This document shows, piece after piece, positions 30,898 through 43,000 of a DNA stretch of 64,000 bases. The notes beneath the pieces are model-generated. The model searched no databases, was not told the DNA's origin, and worked only from the letters and a program-made list of their open reading frames with translations. The number at the start of each line of letters is the position of its first letter. The first letter of the stretch is position 1. Both the position numbers and the translations under genes were made by a program. Source of the DNA: Enoplosus armatus. Taxonomy: Eukaryota; Chordata; Actinopteri; Centrarchiformes; Enoplosidae. The stretch covers positions 13,547,501-13,611,500 of the forward strand of contig NC_092191.1 in the NCBI RefSeq assembly GCF_043641665.1, given 5' to 3'.

Positions 30898-33800
30898 TTG
30901 TCACCTAAAAACAGAATGCATAATGAAAGCTAACTCACATCCGTTACATTACAACTTTTGAGGGAAATTAGCTGCTAAGTGATTCATTATATTCACCAGC
31001 TAGTTGTAAACTTTGTCTGTCTATCATCTGGAGCTAAGCAGGTAGCGCATAGTGAGTCTATCAGAGATTTTCTTGGCTGAAAAGAGCGGCTGGTAACAAT
31101 GCTGATGAGAGTGATTAAAATTTCGGGCTGCGAAACCAAAACAATGAGCTGAAAGACGCTAAAACACTCTGTAGCGCTGAAGGGAACTGCAGAGTCGGGT
31201 GATAATTGTCTGTCACTGCCTGTGACATATTTTACATTACACATAATCATTTGACCCATTTTGTGTGTGAAAATATTGATTAATGCAGCTTTAAGTATGA
31301 TAAGCTTAATTAATCTGCCTGAAAGAGAGTTTAGTGATCATAACAACAGTCTCCTGGAAATTATGATGAACTGTGAGCATTGTTGAAACAACAAAAGTTG
31401 TCAGTTTTGATACACGCCTATCATAACCACATAAGAGAGCAGTTGCTATTAGTCATTAGTCTGGTATTTGTCTAGTGTTAAAGTCTTTACACATCTGTTT
31501 TTATGTCTGTTCGTACTCCAGCTTGTCCACCCACGCTCTCTAATACGTCCCATGTCCCAATAACTGATCCGTCACATCCCTGTGGTTTCATTCAACAGAT
31601 CAAATGTGGCCACTTCTCACTCTGGGATGTAAAACAAGAAGCCAGCAGGCAGGTGTGTGCAGACGATAACTACATCTCCGTTCAGTAAAGACAGTTATTC
31701 AGTGACTCCTCTGGCTTTTAGATTGTTGAAGGTAATGAGGATGTCGAAACGTGTAGATTTATTACCGCTAATGCGCTCCAGGTTTTAATAACTGCAGAAT
31801 CTTGTCTGGCCCAGGCAGCACTGCCACATTTACTCTGACAAAAACTTCTCTAAACCTTTGTGCATGTTCTCTGTGGTGGTGCGTTATCATTTGCATCTGT
31901 TGATCACTCTGTCCTTTGAGAGCATTTCAAACACATTTACTGATTTAAAAGTACAGTTTTTCTCTGTATTTTCACCCAGAGGTAAGTACTTTTTCCATAA
32001 ACAGTGCATGTCATTTACAATATAATATTAGATTCTTCCGCTGTACTTGAGACAGTCACATCAACCCTGTGATATAAAGCAGACGGCCATTTACAAGACT
32101 GTCGGAACGTCTGGAAGTTCACAGATGGATCATCATTATTACTACCAGGTCTGTCCTCAAGCCTGATGGTGTCCACTCTCTACTAATGTGTTGTCAAACT
32201 GCAGGAAGTATTTTGGCTGACAAAAAAAAGGACATTTTCTAAATCTGACCTGCTTTAAATCATACTCTGTAAGAGCAAACCTGGAACAACCATGATCTAC
32301 AGGAAGAACACATTCTAGTTTTTAAATCTCATATAAAGTTGTGACAAGATTATTCACACTGCCGAGCAAAATCTCTGCAGCTGATTTTCTTACTATAAAC
32401 CTGATAACTCTCCCTGAATAAAGAGTGTGTCTCTCTCTTTATTCATTATCACCCCAGAGGTATTTGCACAATCCTGCAGGCCTTTATATTCTTTGCAAGG
32501 CGCTGCTGTATCACTTCAGGCGTTGCACAAAAAAAGCCACAAAAATCTCAGCATGTCTGCGTTCTTTATTTCCACTGACATGTTTCCGAGCTATACATTC
32601 AACTCAGTCCAATTATGTCACAGACGGCTGCACCACTGGACAGTCTCTATACATGCGTCTACAGCTGGAGACATAATATGGACCCTTGTCTGCTCTGTGT
32701 ATGTCTTCCGATACTATATATACGCCATGTGAACCTCTGTGCATTGGCCTGTTTTTCCAACAGAGACACTCACTCCTGATCAAAACTTAAGATAATATGA
32801 TGAATAAATACAATCTTTTGGCTCAAGTCAGATTTGTTTGTGTCCGAGCTTCACAGGTTAACAGAATAACCTTGGACCTCACAGACAGAAATGTGAGTGC
32901 ATCTATCAAATTTGGCTAAAGCATCTCAATTCAATCTGCATGCAGCTCTTATATACAGTCATAAGATATTGAAATATGATTAATAGAACTGAGGGGGCAC
33001 ACCAGTGACTTTGTTTACATACATTAAATACATTTCTTTTAATCCATATGAGGAAGCATTCACTTAAATCCTGGGAATAGTTGCACAATGAGCATACAAG
33101 GAACTAAGAGGAACTTCTGTAAACCGCCCTTGTAAACATATCCCAATTTAACAAACTCTGCATGTTATGGTGAACTGCTGCCCAGGCAACAAATAGCATA
33201 TTACTGGTAGCTGCATTTATCCATAATCACTTGTCAACAGCAACAAAATAAGGCTTATTCTGATGAACCCTGGTACAGTACAATCCATGCTCTGATTATC
33301 AGGGATGCATTAGGCTGCACCAAAACATGATAATCTGCAAGGCCTTAATCAGAGCACACAACAGGAGAGCATGTTAGCAGCCAGTCAGTGAGCCTTTGCT
33401 AGCTGAATGCTGCAAAATACGTGTAAACAATCAAAGGAGGGGCTGGATCTAATGCACTGGTCAAAAATACAGCGTGGTTTCATCACTGCAGCTGATGATG
33501 ATTTATTCAAACACTCTGGTGTACTGTAAAAGTTAGTGTTGGGTGGTGTGACAGTATACACACAACAATATAAATATATAAGCTTCTTTGTTGATACCAA
33601 GGTAGCTCTCCTTCACAATGTAGTATTAGGCCATTGTGGGCAATGTTGCAAATCAATAAGCAGGACTTCTTTATTGTCATTAAATCATTTTTGCATCAAT
33701 GTGATGATGTACCTGTATATGTTAGGTATTTTAATTTCACTGGATTAGCCAAAAACAGACATTACAACTTTACTATATCAAGATATGTATTGTGATATAA

Positions 33801-34505
33801 AATTACATGTCAAGTGAGAGAGGATTTTATGTGTATTGCCAACAGCAAGTAAGAGTATAGAAGAACATAGTATAGTATAGATGCATATATAGATAAATAC
33901 TCAAAAAGGTGAGAAGAAATAAAGTAATGAAAATGTAAATATCTAACATTTTAACTAAAAACTGAATTAAAACTGATAACTAGGACCATACTGTGCCAAG
34001 TGATATTCTGTACATGGTCAGTGAAAGTCTAGTTTATTCTGTCAGGTACTCTACGGTGAATCTCTACACATAGGTATGTAGTATACAGGTAAGTACACTA
34101 CAGACATCAATAGCAAGACACTAGAAGGAATAAATAATAGTTAGTAATGGTAGTAATAGTAATGTAATAACAGTTTGTGCACATCATCATTCAGACAGCA
34201 GCAAAAGCAACATTGAAAAGTTTTCACCAGGAAGTTTGTCACAATACTGTCAACTATCAAGCACTCATAGAGTTTAACAACTGCATGTAAATATGCTGCA
34301 GCACCCGGAGGGCTCTGTCTTTAAAGTCATATTTCAGTGTTAATATGATGACCGCGCAGCATCGAGGATGCGTGGGAATATTGTGCTAAATCTGCGCGTA
34401 TTTGCGCCACAATATTGTACGTAGTAGCGTATTGTAAGTAATTTTCCATCGGGGTCACACGTGTAATCTAAACCGCACTTTACGCACTGTGCTGTGTGGT
34501 ATGAA

Positions 34506-34523
34506 GCAGCAGCAGCAGCAGCA
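34506..34523. repeat. (CAG)n microsatellite
   Basis: About six perfect CAG/AGC units lie in the GC-rich segment upstream of elovl5. On the minus strand they read CTG, possibly near or within a noncoding leader. Confidence 0.9.
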
Positions 34524-34796
34524 GTCCGGTCTTCCTCCCGTTAAACCGAAAGATGTGCGCGCGGAGCTGCTGGCGGCCGCTATCTCATTACATCATCTTC
34601 TAATTTCACTGCTGAAACTTCCAGAGAGAAATTAAGACAATTATATAGAAAGAGAAACTTATCGCATCCTGTCGATCGCACAGTAACAGCAGAGGTCACC
34701 GCTCCAGCATCACACTCATCGCTGATATCTACAGACGCCATGCGCGCTGCAGCCTCTTTCTTTTCCCTTTTTGAAATGAAATCATAGAAAGCCTTA

Positions 34797-34900
34797 CCAT
34801 AAAGACCCCCAGCCGCCCGGTCAAATGTTGAGAGTGGATGAAGAGGGCAGCTGTGAGCCGCGGACTGCCTACCTTTAGAGGCGGGGAGAGAAAGCGGCGG
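34797..34900 (-). other. Candidate noncoding first exon of elovl5
   Basis: On the minus strand a consensus donor GTAAGG starts at 34796 after a possible exon ending GGTCTTTATG. The acceptor just before the elovl5 ATG (TTTTTAG at 30905-30911) requires an upstream noncoding exon, and this is the best donor in the GC-rich segment. The upstream limit is arbitrary. Confidence 0.35.
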
Positions 34901-35043
34901 TGTAACCTTGGCTGGCTGGCTGGCCGGTCTGAGCACAATGTGCAGCCTTGTCGCTCAGTGGAAAATAGTGGGAGGAACACGCAGACTGGCCCGGTGCCCT
35001 GCAGGAGGGTTACAGCCAGGAGGTGACCCGGTGTGTTGCAAGC

Positions 35044-35049
<6 letters not shown>

Positions 35050-35082
<33 letters not shown>

Positions 35083-35120
35083 CGCACACACACACACGCA
35101 CACACACACACACACACACA
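35050..35120. repeat. (CA)n microsatellite
   Basis: About 35 CA units are interrupted by a few CG dinucleotides (CGCA). The Val/Cys- and His/Thr-repeat open frames over it are artefacts of the repeat. Confidence 0.97.
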
Positions 35121-35359
35121 TGACATCAAGGCTATCTCTGCCTTCCTGTGATTTGCAGTTTAATAGGCTCTAAATTGTTAACCGGGAGCATGTGAAAACT
35201 GTATGAGTGCGGGGAGCAGGGTCAATTGTAAAATATATATATATATTTTTTTCTTTTTTTTTTTACTTTCCCCCCAATTTTTCTTTAGAAAGATCAGTAG
35301 AAAACGTGTATTTGTATAAATTCAAGCTGCACAAAAAAAACCTTTATGAATTATTGGGG

Positions 35360-36137
35360 AGTGGTGGAGAAAGTATTCTTTACTGCAGTAAAAGTAGCAA
35401 AATCACATCTAAACATATTTAGTTACAAGTAAAAGTATGCATTGAAAATGTGTCTCAAGTAAAAGTAAATAAGTATGACATGAAAAGGTAAAATACTCAA
35501 TGCAGAAAAATGCCCCCGTTATTGTTAAAACTATTATAATGTGCAATAATGGGACATCATGTGCAACATCATGGACATAATCATTAACCTTAACCCTGAA
35601 TTAACCGTTTACACATACGAGATTTCATGTTGTACATACTATACTATATGCAACTCACCTATATGATTAACTTATGATGCTTACTGTTAACCTTGTTTAT
35701 GTTTTGGCATCGTGTATATTTTGGATATCTGTTCATTGATATTTTTATTCTTGCATCTTCATTGATAGTTTATATTTGCACTTTGTACTGCAACTGCTGC
35801 ACAACAGCTTCCCTCTGGATTAATAAAGTTCTATCTTATCTTATCTCATCTTATTTTATATAAGTTATTATTGCTCACGTCTCAATTTGTGAGAGATGGT
35901 GGAGATGGAGCTAATTTAAGAATTTAGAAACAGTTACAGTCTGTAGTTTAATCTGTAACGCACCGTAATTATATTTAATAATATAGTATGTCATATTCTG
36001 TAAGATTATCATATATTTTGTATATAGAATCTGAATCTGCTTTGTAACTATAGCTGTCAAATAACTGTACTGGAGTAGAAGTATAAAGTGGCATTAAGTA
36101 GAAAATGTGTATTTGAGTAAATGTAGTTCCACCACAG
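35360..36137. repeat. hAT-like repeat related to 25341-26124, with a retroposon-like tail inside
   Basis: The left edge AGTGGTGGAGAAAGTATTC and right edge AATGTAGTTCCACCACAG match the termini of the elovl5-intron element. Inside lies CCCTCTGGATTAATAAAG followed by degenerate ATCTT repeats (35811-35858), which looks like the 3' end of a non-LTR retroposon inserted into it. No coding sequence is preserved, and I could not define a target duplication. Confidence 0.6.
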
Positions 36138-36289
36138 CTACCTTGTGAAATAAGGATTTTCTCCTCTCCTTCCTGTATTCAGACAGTTACTTGGTCTATC
36201 AGTTAAACCACTTTCACACTCTCATACATGGTACACTGGTTTAGCCCAGATTTCCTATTGATTATTAGACTATTGATCGTATGTTATTG

Positions 36290-36390
36290 CTACTGCCTCA
36301 ATCAGTCGATTACTCAATTAGTCGTTCAACAGATAATCAAACAACAACTACTGTATTTACATATTTGATAAATCCTCATTTTTCAAGCAA
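36290..36390. repeat. Dispersed teleost repeat, copy 2 (fragment)
   Basis: CAATCAGTCGATTACTC, AATTAGTCGTTCAACAG and ATTTGATAAATCCTC follow the pattern of the repeat at 9818-10090. It is a short truncated copy. Confidence 0.5.
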
Positions 36391-36714
36391 CAATGCAGTT
36401 GCAGGTGAGGATTTACTTTTGTGTGTGTTTGTGAATTGAATGCATTCTGGGTTTTGGACTGTTGGTCGCTCCAAAATATTTGAAGATGTCACGTTGGGCT
36501 CTGGCAAATTGTGATTTGCATTTTTCACTATTTTCGCACACACATTTTTTTTTTTTTTGACAAAACAATTGAGGGATTCATCATAACTCAATCCAAACTG
36601 TGCAATGCAACAACCAAGTGGCAACATGCTTTAATAAGATGCTGTACCCAGGACCACACCTGACCCTCTGAGGGCCACGGGCAAAGATTTCACTTAGGGC
36701 CCCCTCTTTCGTTA

Positions 36715-36870
36715 CTTTGTGCCAATTAGCAAATGTTAGCATGCTAACACATTAACCTAACATGGTGATCATGTATCATTGATGTGGTTAGCATGCTGAT
36801 GTTAGCATTTAGCTCAAAGTATGGCTGCCTACAGCCTCACAGAGATGCTAGTATGGCTGTAGACAGCTGA
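36715..36870. repeat. AGCATGCTAAC-family repeat fragment, copy 2
   Basis: It contains TTAGCAAATGTTAGCATG, GGTTAGCATGCTGATG, TTAGCATTTAGCTCAAAG and GATGCTAGTATGGCTG, matching the family seen at 20790 and 40925. Confidence 0.7.
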
Positions 36871-37984
36871 ACCCCCTCAATGTATTTTTAATGAAAACTA
36901 CACACACTCTTTGAGCTTTCAGTGATGACCAAAGGGGCTCAGAGGAAAAACAAATTTAAGGTGGAACCACAAACCTAGTGAGAAGTGACAAGTAGAGCAA
37001 AAGGTGAGTCTTACTTGCCATACACATCAGGACAATCCCAGATGTCATCTCAGAAACACACATTTGCAAATGCAGGCAAAATAAACCTGTCAGCTCAGTG
37101 AGCACTGATTAAAGTTCACTGTGACTATGGGTACAAGAACGATCTAAGGATTAATCACACAAAGTTTGTCAGAGACCTGGGTGGTCTATGTTACTGTATG
37201 TGCTGTGTTAGATTGGGCAGGGGTCTTTGTTGATACACAGGCAATACTAACAATCTTCAGTATTTCTAAAAAAGAAAACGACTCTGTTTATTTTGTTAAC
37301 TGGTTTTCTAAATTCATGATGGGTCACAGGCAAGGTGTTTGGCTTTGCAAGGCCGGCCTGGGGCGGCCAGGAGTTTCCAGGTCATAACTAATGTTTTCAC
37401 TTAAAAGGTTTTTTTTAAACCTTTATTTATCAAGGGAATACTAACAATTAGAAATGCTCTATTTTTCAAGAACACTTTGTTCACACTGACACAGTTAGAC
37501 ACCTGAAAGCTCCCAGCACAACCACAGTCTGGTCTTCTGGCCACTGAGCGGCTTCACTGGAGAAGTTGTGGGTGAAGAGCACATCAGTGGTGGTAATGGG
37601 GGATGAGACCCTGCCTGTCTGTAATCCACTGCCCAGTGAGTGAAGTCTAACAGACTAAATCAAATCTCATTTTTCTCATTTTTGTGACTGTTGACTGTGT
37701 CGTGGTTGATTATTTCATCAGATATTTATGGAAGCAGTGACGAGCTCGGATATCAAAGTGACAAGAATCAACAATGTACACAAGGAACGTTTACATTTCA
37801 GGAGAACAGATAAGAAAGAAGCACCTGGAAACAAAGAGGTGGTTATAATATAATATGTCAAGGTTACAAAGAGATGGGATGAGCAGGGACGGAAAACAGA
37901 TTGTACAATTAAAAAACACTGTAAAGTGATACCTACATTAATCTGTCAATAATTATAATCCAATAATATAATACTTACTATTGT

Positions 37985-38135
37985 GAAATAGCCCATTCTG
38001 CACAATGAATAATTTTGCTTAACTTTTATATTGTAATGCCAATACTTTTGAATGCAGGACTTTTACTTGTAAAAGAGTATTTCTACACTACTATTACCTT
38101 TAGTACAGGATCCGAGTACTTCTTCCTTCTTCACA
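37985..38135. repeat. hAT-like repeat terminal fragment
   Basis: GGACTTTTACTTGTAAAAGA, ACTATTACCTTTAGTACAGG and ATCCGAGTACTTCTTCC resemble the right end of the element at 25341-26124. It is truncated. Confidence 0.5.
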
Positions 38136-39044
38136 TTAGGCATTTTGATGTATCACAGTAGGAAAAGCACAGGTGTAAATAATAAAATTAATGATGGCTG
38201 AATTCAATTTAGCTGCTTCAGTTTTAGGGTCCTGGTATTGTGCATGCTGGCTCACTGTCACACTGCCATGGGTTACTTAATAAATAGAACAGAGCCATTA
38301 ATGTTATTACTAACACCTGTGCTTTCTATTACAAGTCAAAATGTCTCCTCGGGATTAGTGCGGACAGATGGCTGTATGAACATTCACTGACCTGCTACAT
38401 ATTTACTGTTCACATCAACTGTCACTAATCAATTCTCCAATAGCTAGCTTATGTTTATGTTCAACATCTCTGAGGTGGTCATTTGCAAACTTTTTTGGTG
38501 TTCTCACATCACTACATTTCACAAATATTCCTGATGGGACTTTAATGTATCATTAAAGCATGCTTGTGTTGAAGAGCAACTATCTAAACACACTGAAGCC
38601 TTTTATTTTATTCTAATGTCCATTCAATCAATAAAAACAGTGAGTCCCAGGGCCTCGTTTGGGATTTAATTTCTTTCACAGAATAAAACTGTGCCTCTTG
38701 CCTCTCTGCAGGGTGGGCCTGTAATCGTTATCTGGTCCAAGAGGTCAAACTGAGGCAATGCTCTTATTTGTCACTGCAGCTCAGCATTATGTAAAGCTGT
38801 GGCTCAATACCACCATCTTGTGGATGAAAATGTTCAGGTACTGGCTGTTGGACATTTAAAGTATAACAGACAAAAGAAGTGTGATGAAATGCATTGGTGT
38901 ACTTTTGTAACGTATTAGCACATATTTATTTAAAAAGTCTGAACTTTCTACTCGAGTGCCTGGAATTGAATTTTCTACACCACACCCTTCTGATGGACGA
39001 AGGCATACCTTTTCTTCTTCTACCAGTAGGTGTTCCTTGTACCT

Positions 39045-39270
39045 TTGTTTTTAGGGAGAGCAATGTCGGCCTGTCTGTCGGTCGGTCCACATGGTCGAGA
39101 CTGAAATATCTCAACAATTGACATGAAATGTTGTACAGACATTCGTGATCCCCAGAGGATGAAATGTGACAACCTCAATCCCCTGATTTTTCATCTAGTG
39201 CCATCATCAGGTCAAACTTACTTTGGTTTAAGACCAAATCCCAGCAGAACTAAGATAATGGAAAGGTAAC
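39045..39270. repeat. AGCATGCTAAC-family repeat, opposite orientation, 3' part
   Basis: GTCTGTCGGTCGGTCCAC, GAGACTGAAATATCTCAAC, ATTGACATGAAATGTTG, GATCCCCAGAGGATGAA and CCATCATCAGGTCAAAC are the reverse-complement or extended part of the family whose other end is at 40925-41145 (GACCGACCGACTGATCGACC). Confidence 0.65.
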
Positions 39271-40070
39271 ATGGTGAGACGACTGCGGAGGAGCTCAGTT
39301 CAAACAGACCCTGACCTCTGACCTCTCTGGGGGAAAAGTCAGGAGCGGCAAAGTCTCTCAAAAGCACCTAAATATATCTCAACATCTTACAGTTCCTCGT
39401 ATGTATTTTATTCCTGAAATGAAAAAAATCTGGTTTGTATATAACAGTACATATTTTCAAGTTTTGTGAAAGAAAATAAATGAGGCATGACTGAAAAACA
39501 TCTGAAGTAGCTATGAGAAAGCTGACTAACTTACTGTTGTACAGATTTATTTTGAAGCAGCATCACATTGCAAACAATGGTTCACCATTTCCAATTGAAT
39601 GCAACACTATCTTCAAGGTCCCACTACAATGTCAGCAGAAAACATTTCTCTTAAAATGCAAAAAAACAGAAAGAGATCTCTACCAAACGCGAAGAAAGCT
39701 CATATCAGCGAAATGTTAATGTTTTAAAGAGCAGAAGTACAGTATTTACAGATCACAAGATTAAAAGCTGACTACTGTACAACTCTCTGCTACATTTACA
39801 TTCTCAAACAGAAGGCTTAATTTCCAGAGAAAAATAAATACACATCTGATTTCTATTACACAACCTTTTGCATGTCTTAACCCTATTAAAATAATTTTGT
39901 AATCATAAAAATCTGATACAGTGTATATACATACATTTGATGCAGGTGTGTTTCTTACAACACACACATGCTGTTTTGCATTCTCTTACAATTGGACCGC
40001 TTTCGTTCTGAGCCACACATTTGGTCTTCCTTTACATTTTTAAAATGACAATGCATTCCTACAGCGCTTC

Positions 40071-43000
40071 TCATTTAAACCTGTTGACCGGGTTTCCAAT
40101 GAGCTCTGGGCACTGCTCTTCGCCTTTTGCAATCCTGTCGCACTTTCTGAACAGGTCGTAGTTGATCTTGTCAGTTAGGATGCTGTCCTGCTTATACTGC
40201 GGATGCTTTGCAACAAATTCCCTCATCCACTTGGCCATGGTCATCAGTTCGCCTGTCGCAGACCAGCAAAATTAAGAGTTACGCTCAGAGCTGAAGCTGC
40301 ATAAAGAGAAAATCTGCTTTTGTCTTACGAGAACATTGCGTTTACCTGAGGCACGTTTCTTGATGAGCTTCAGATAATTCAAAATGGTGCACCTGGTGTC
40401 CACATCAACTTCCATGTTTTCCAGATAGCAGTTAAGGATCGGGATCAGCCCTTGAAATACTCCCTCCTGGTGACAAAAGAAGAAGAAAACAGCAGTAATT
40501 ATTAGATGGCTAACAACAAAACCAGGCCTACAGCCATGCTAGCAGCTCTGTGAGGCTGAACCGAGGCACAGCTGTGATTTGAGCTAAATACTTCTAAAAG
40601 GCATTCACGCAATGTCAGCAGAAGGGGAAGAACAGGAAAACATCCCATTATTCCAACACTGCTAGCCTTGTAGTCACATAACTTAAATAGCAAATACTAA
40701 ATTATCTACTTTTGTTAGCGGTTCGTTTCAACAATTCAAACTAGATAAATTAGTGTATCGGCTCCTTTGAACTGAATCAATTCAATCAGTGTTAATATTG
40801 GATTTTACTTGGACTGCCAGCAATAGTTGCTTTGCAGCCATTTTGTCAACTGTTTTTTTCACACTTCTGTAGTGGACATATTGTTACTGTCAGAGTAACT
40901 AAAACTAAATCTAACTGACATAATGTGAATGCGGCATAACACCAGCATGCTAACAGGCTCACAATGAAAATGCTAACATGCTGACATTCAGCAGGTATAA
41001 TGTTTACCATGTTGACCTCGAATGTCTGTACAAAAGTTCATGGTAATCCATGCAATAGTTGTTGAGCTACTTCAGTCTCGACTAAAGTGGTGGACCGACC
41101 GACTGATCGACCATCCATTGAGCCACACTGCTAGCATGGCTAAAAAGTGTGAGTCAATAATCACCTTTCCATTGATGATCGTGTCGATGCTCATCAGTGT
41201 GTACTCCTCATTCGCACCATCAGTCTCCAGGCCGTTCTGAGCAGAAGCAGTGCCATCAAGGCCCGGGTTGCAGCCTATTGGTGGACAATACACATCTATC
41301 AGCTACTCTCATCTGAGGCATTCGCAGTGAGCATCAACCTGAAGTAGCACTTTCTGTTTTACCCACCTTTGAAGATGTCCTTTCGGAAGTAAAACATGCC
41401 CTCCTGGACAGCGTTCCTCTTCTGTGCGACCTTCATGTTTTCATCAACCTAATGAAAGACAAGAGTTAACTGCATCAGAGCACTGTGCACAAAGTAGACC
41501 AGTAGGACCCAAATGTCCTGCTTCATTAATGAAATGTCTCTTAACATTTTATAAAAGCCCAGAACTATGTGGCTGTTTTTACCTTTGACAAAGGGATCAG
41601 AAAGTCCAGTTTATAGGACAAGATCACTCTGGTGAGCAGGACGACAAAGACCACGTACGCAGCGTTTTCAAAGTCAGTTAGCTGCACCTGAAAAATAAAA
41701 ACAAAAATACTCACCATCAGGTTTTTTTGATAGGCTATATATAAAACATCAAATATAAACACAGATTACAACTAAAAGTTAAGTGATGGTGCAGCTGGTT
41801 ATTACCTCCATGGGGCGGAACTCCACTCTCCAGCCGATATCAGAGTTTGGAGGTGGAGGTTTAAACCTCATCGTCTGCCAGTTGGTCGACTGCAGGTTCT
41901 GCAAGAAGACAAGTTTGAATAAGTGCGAGCATGTGTTTTGTTTTTAACACATGGTTGGCTTTCTTCTAAAGAAACCTAAGGAATACAGGACAGCTCACCT
42001 CAAAGTGATCCGATTCGTTTTCATCATCCAAGTGAATTTTCTCCTCAAAGACGGAAAGCGGATCTCGGATGAAGAGGTGTGCTATGTGTTGGGCCAGCAG
42101 CTTGTCAATTCCTACACACAGAGAGCCAATTATTCTTTACTGCACACACATCTATTAGTGGATTTTGACTGTGAAATTAAATATTATTCTATTTCATGGC
42201 TAAGATATTTGTATTTTCGACGCATCAGTTTCTCAGTTTTCAAAATGATGGTACCTGCATCGAGCAGCTGCTTGAAGATGTCCTCGTCTATCGTCAAGTC
42301 AATATCGTTGTACTTCTCACCACAGCTAGACAGGTAGCTGTCAATTGAATCATATCTTGACTTAAAGATCCTGTATTTGTTGTTTTTCAAGGGCTGCAAA
42401 AGAAAAAGTCATTTTCATACATTTTACTCAAAATACAAACCTAAAGCAAACATTTGTTACAGTGTCATGGTGGTGCTTTTTCCTTTTGTGTTTAGATTGT
42501 GTTGTTCAGCTCTATGGTGGTATTTATCTTAATAAACACATTAACAAACTCAAGTAGGAACTGTAGCATTTCCTAAATTGTGCAAAATAAATCACTTCAA
42601 ATCAGATATAACAAAGGTTGATTACAAGTGTTACATGTCAAGAATGAAACAATGATCTAGTTTTTTGTTGTTAAAAGGAGGTTCAGATCTCACTACATGA
42701 GATTAGTTTTGTTGGAGAAATCACTCAGTGACTGTAAGTAATATGAGTTCAAACTAAACCTTTTCTGGTTGTTCAGGTTGTCTACCTGCTCACCTTGAGC
42801 CCGCGTTCCTCTTGTGTCCTGTCGTCCACCGAGGCAGAAATAACCCCCCAACGACAGTCATTATCTGACACAAAGCCTCTATAGAAGGGTGAGGCAGCAC
42901 TCAACGCCATCTGTGAAGAGCCAAAACAGTCTTCAGTAACGTGTAGCGTTTCGGAACAAAAAACCACACAATCTGATATCTCTGATGCAATCATTTAGAC

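Larger units (their letters stand above)
34300..35040 (-). promoter_or_regulatory. GC-richer island, candidate elovl5 promoter
   Basis: Within an AT-rich spacer this segment is distinctly richer in G+C and CpG (for example GTGCGCGCGGAGCTGCTGG and GCGCCACAAT). It contains a CAG run at 34506-34523. Its place upstream of the elovl5 coding exons, plus a minus-strand donor inside it, makes it the best candidate for the elovl5 transcription start. No TATA box or SRE is claimed. Confidence 0.45.
30905..40070. other. elovl5-gclc spacer
   Basis: This 9.2 kb stretch holds no coding exon that I can support. It should include the elovl5 promoter and noncoding exon(s) (candidate near 34797) and, at its right end, the gclc 3' UTR. 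Between are a CA repeat and repeat fragments listed separately. The 30905-34300 and 36870-37980 parts look like ordinary AT-rich unique sequence. Confidence 0.55.

Noticed and set aside
34371..34420. AATATTGTG...CACAATATT inverted repeat upstream of elovl5
   Set aside because: A 9-bp AT-rich stem with a long loop is easily found by chance in this composition.
34729..35121. Cys/Val-repeat open frame
   Set aside because: It is a translation of the CA microsatellite, not a protein.
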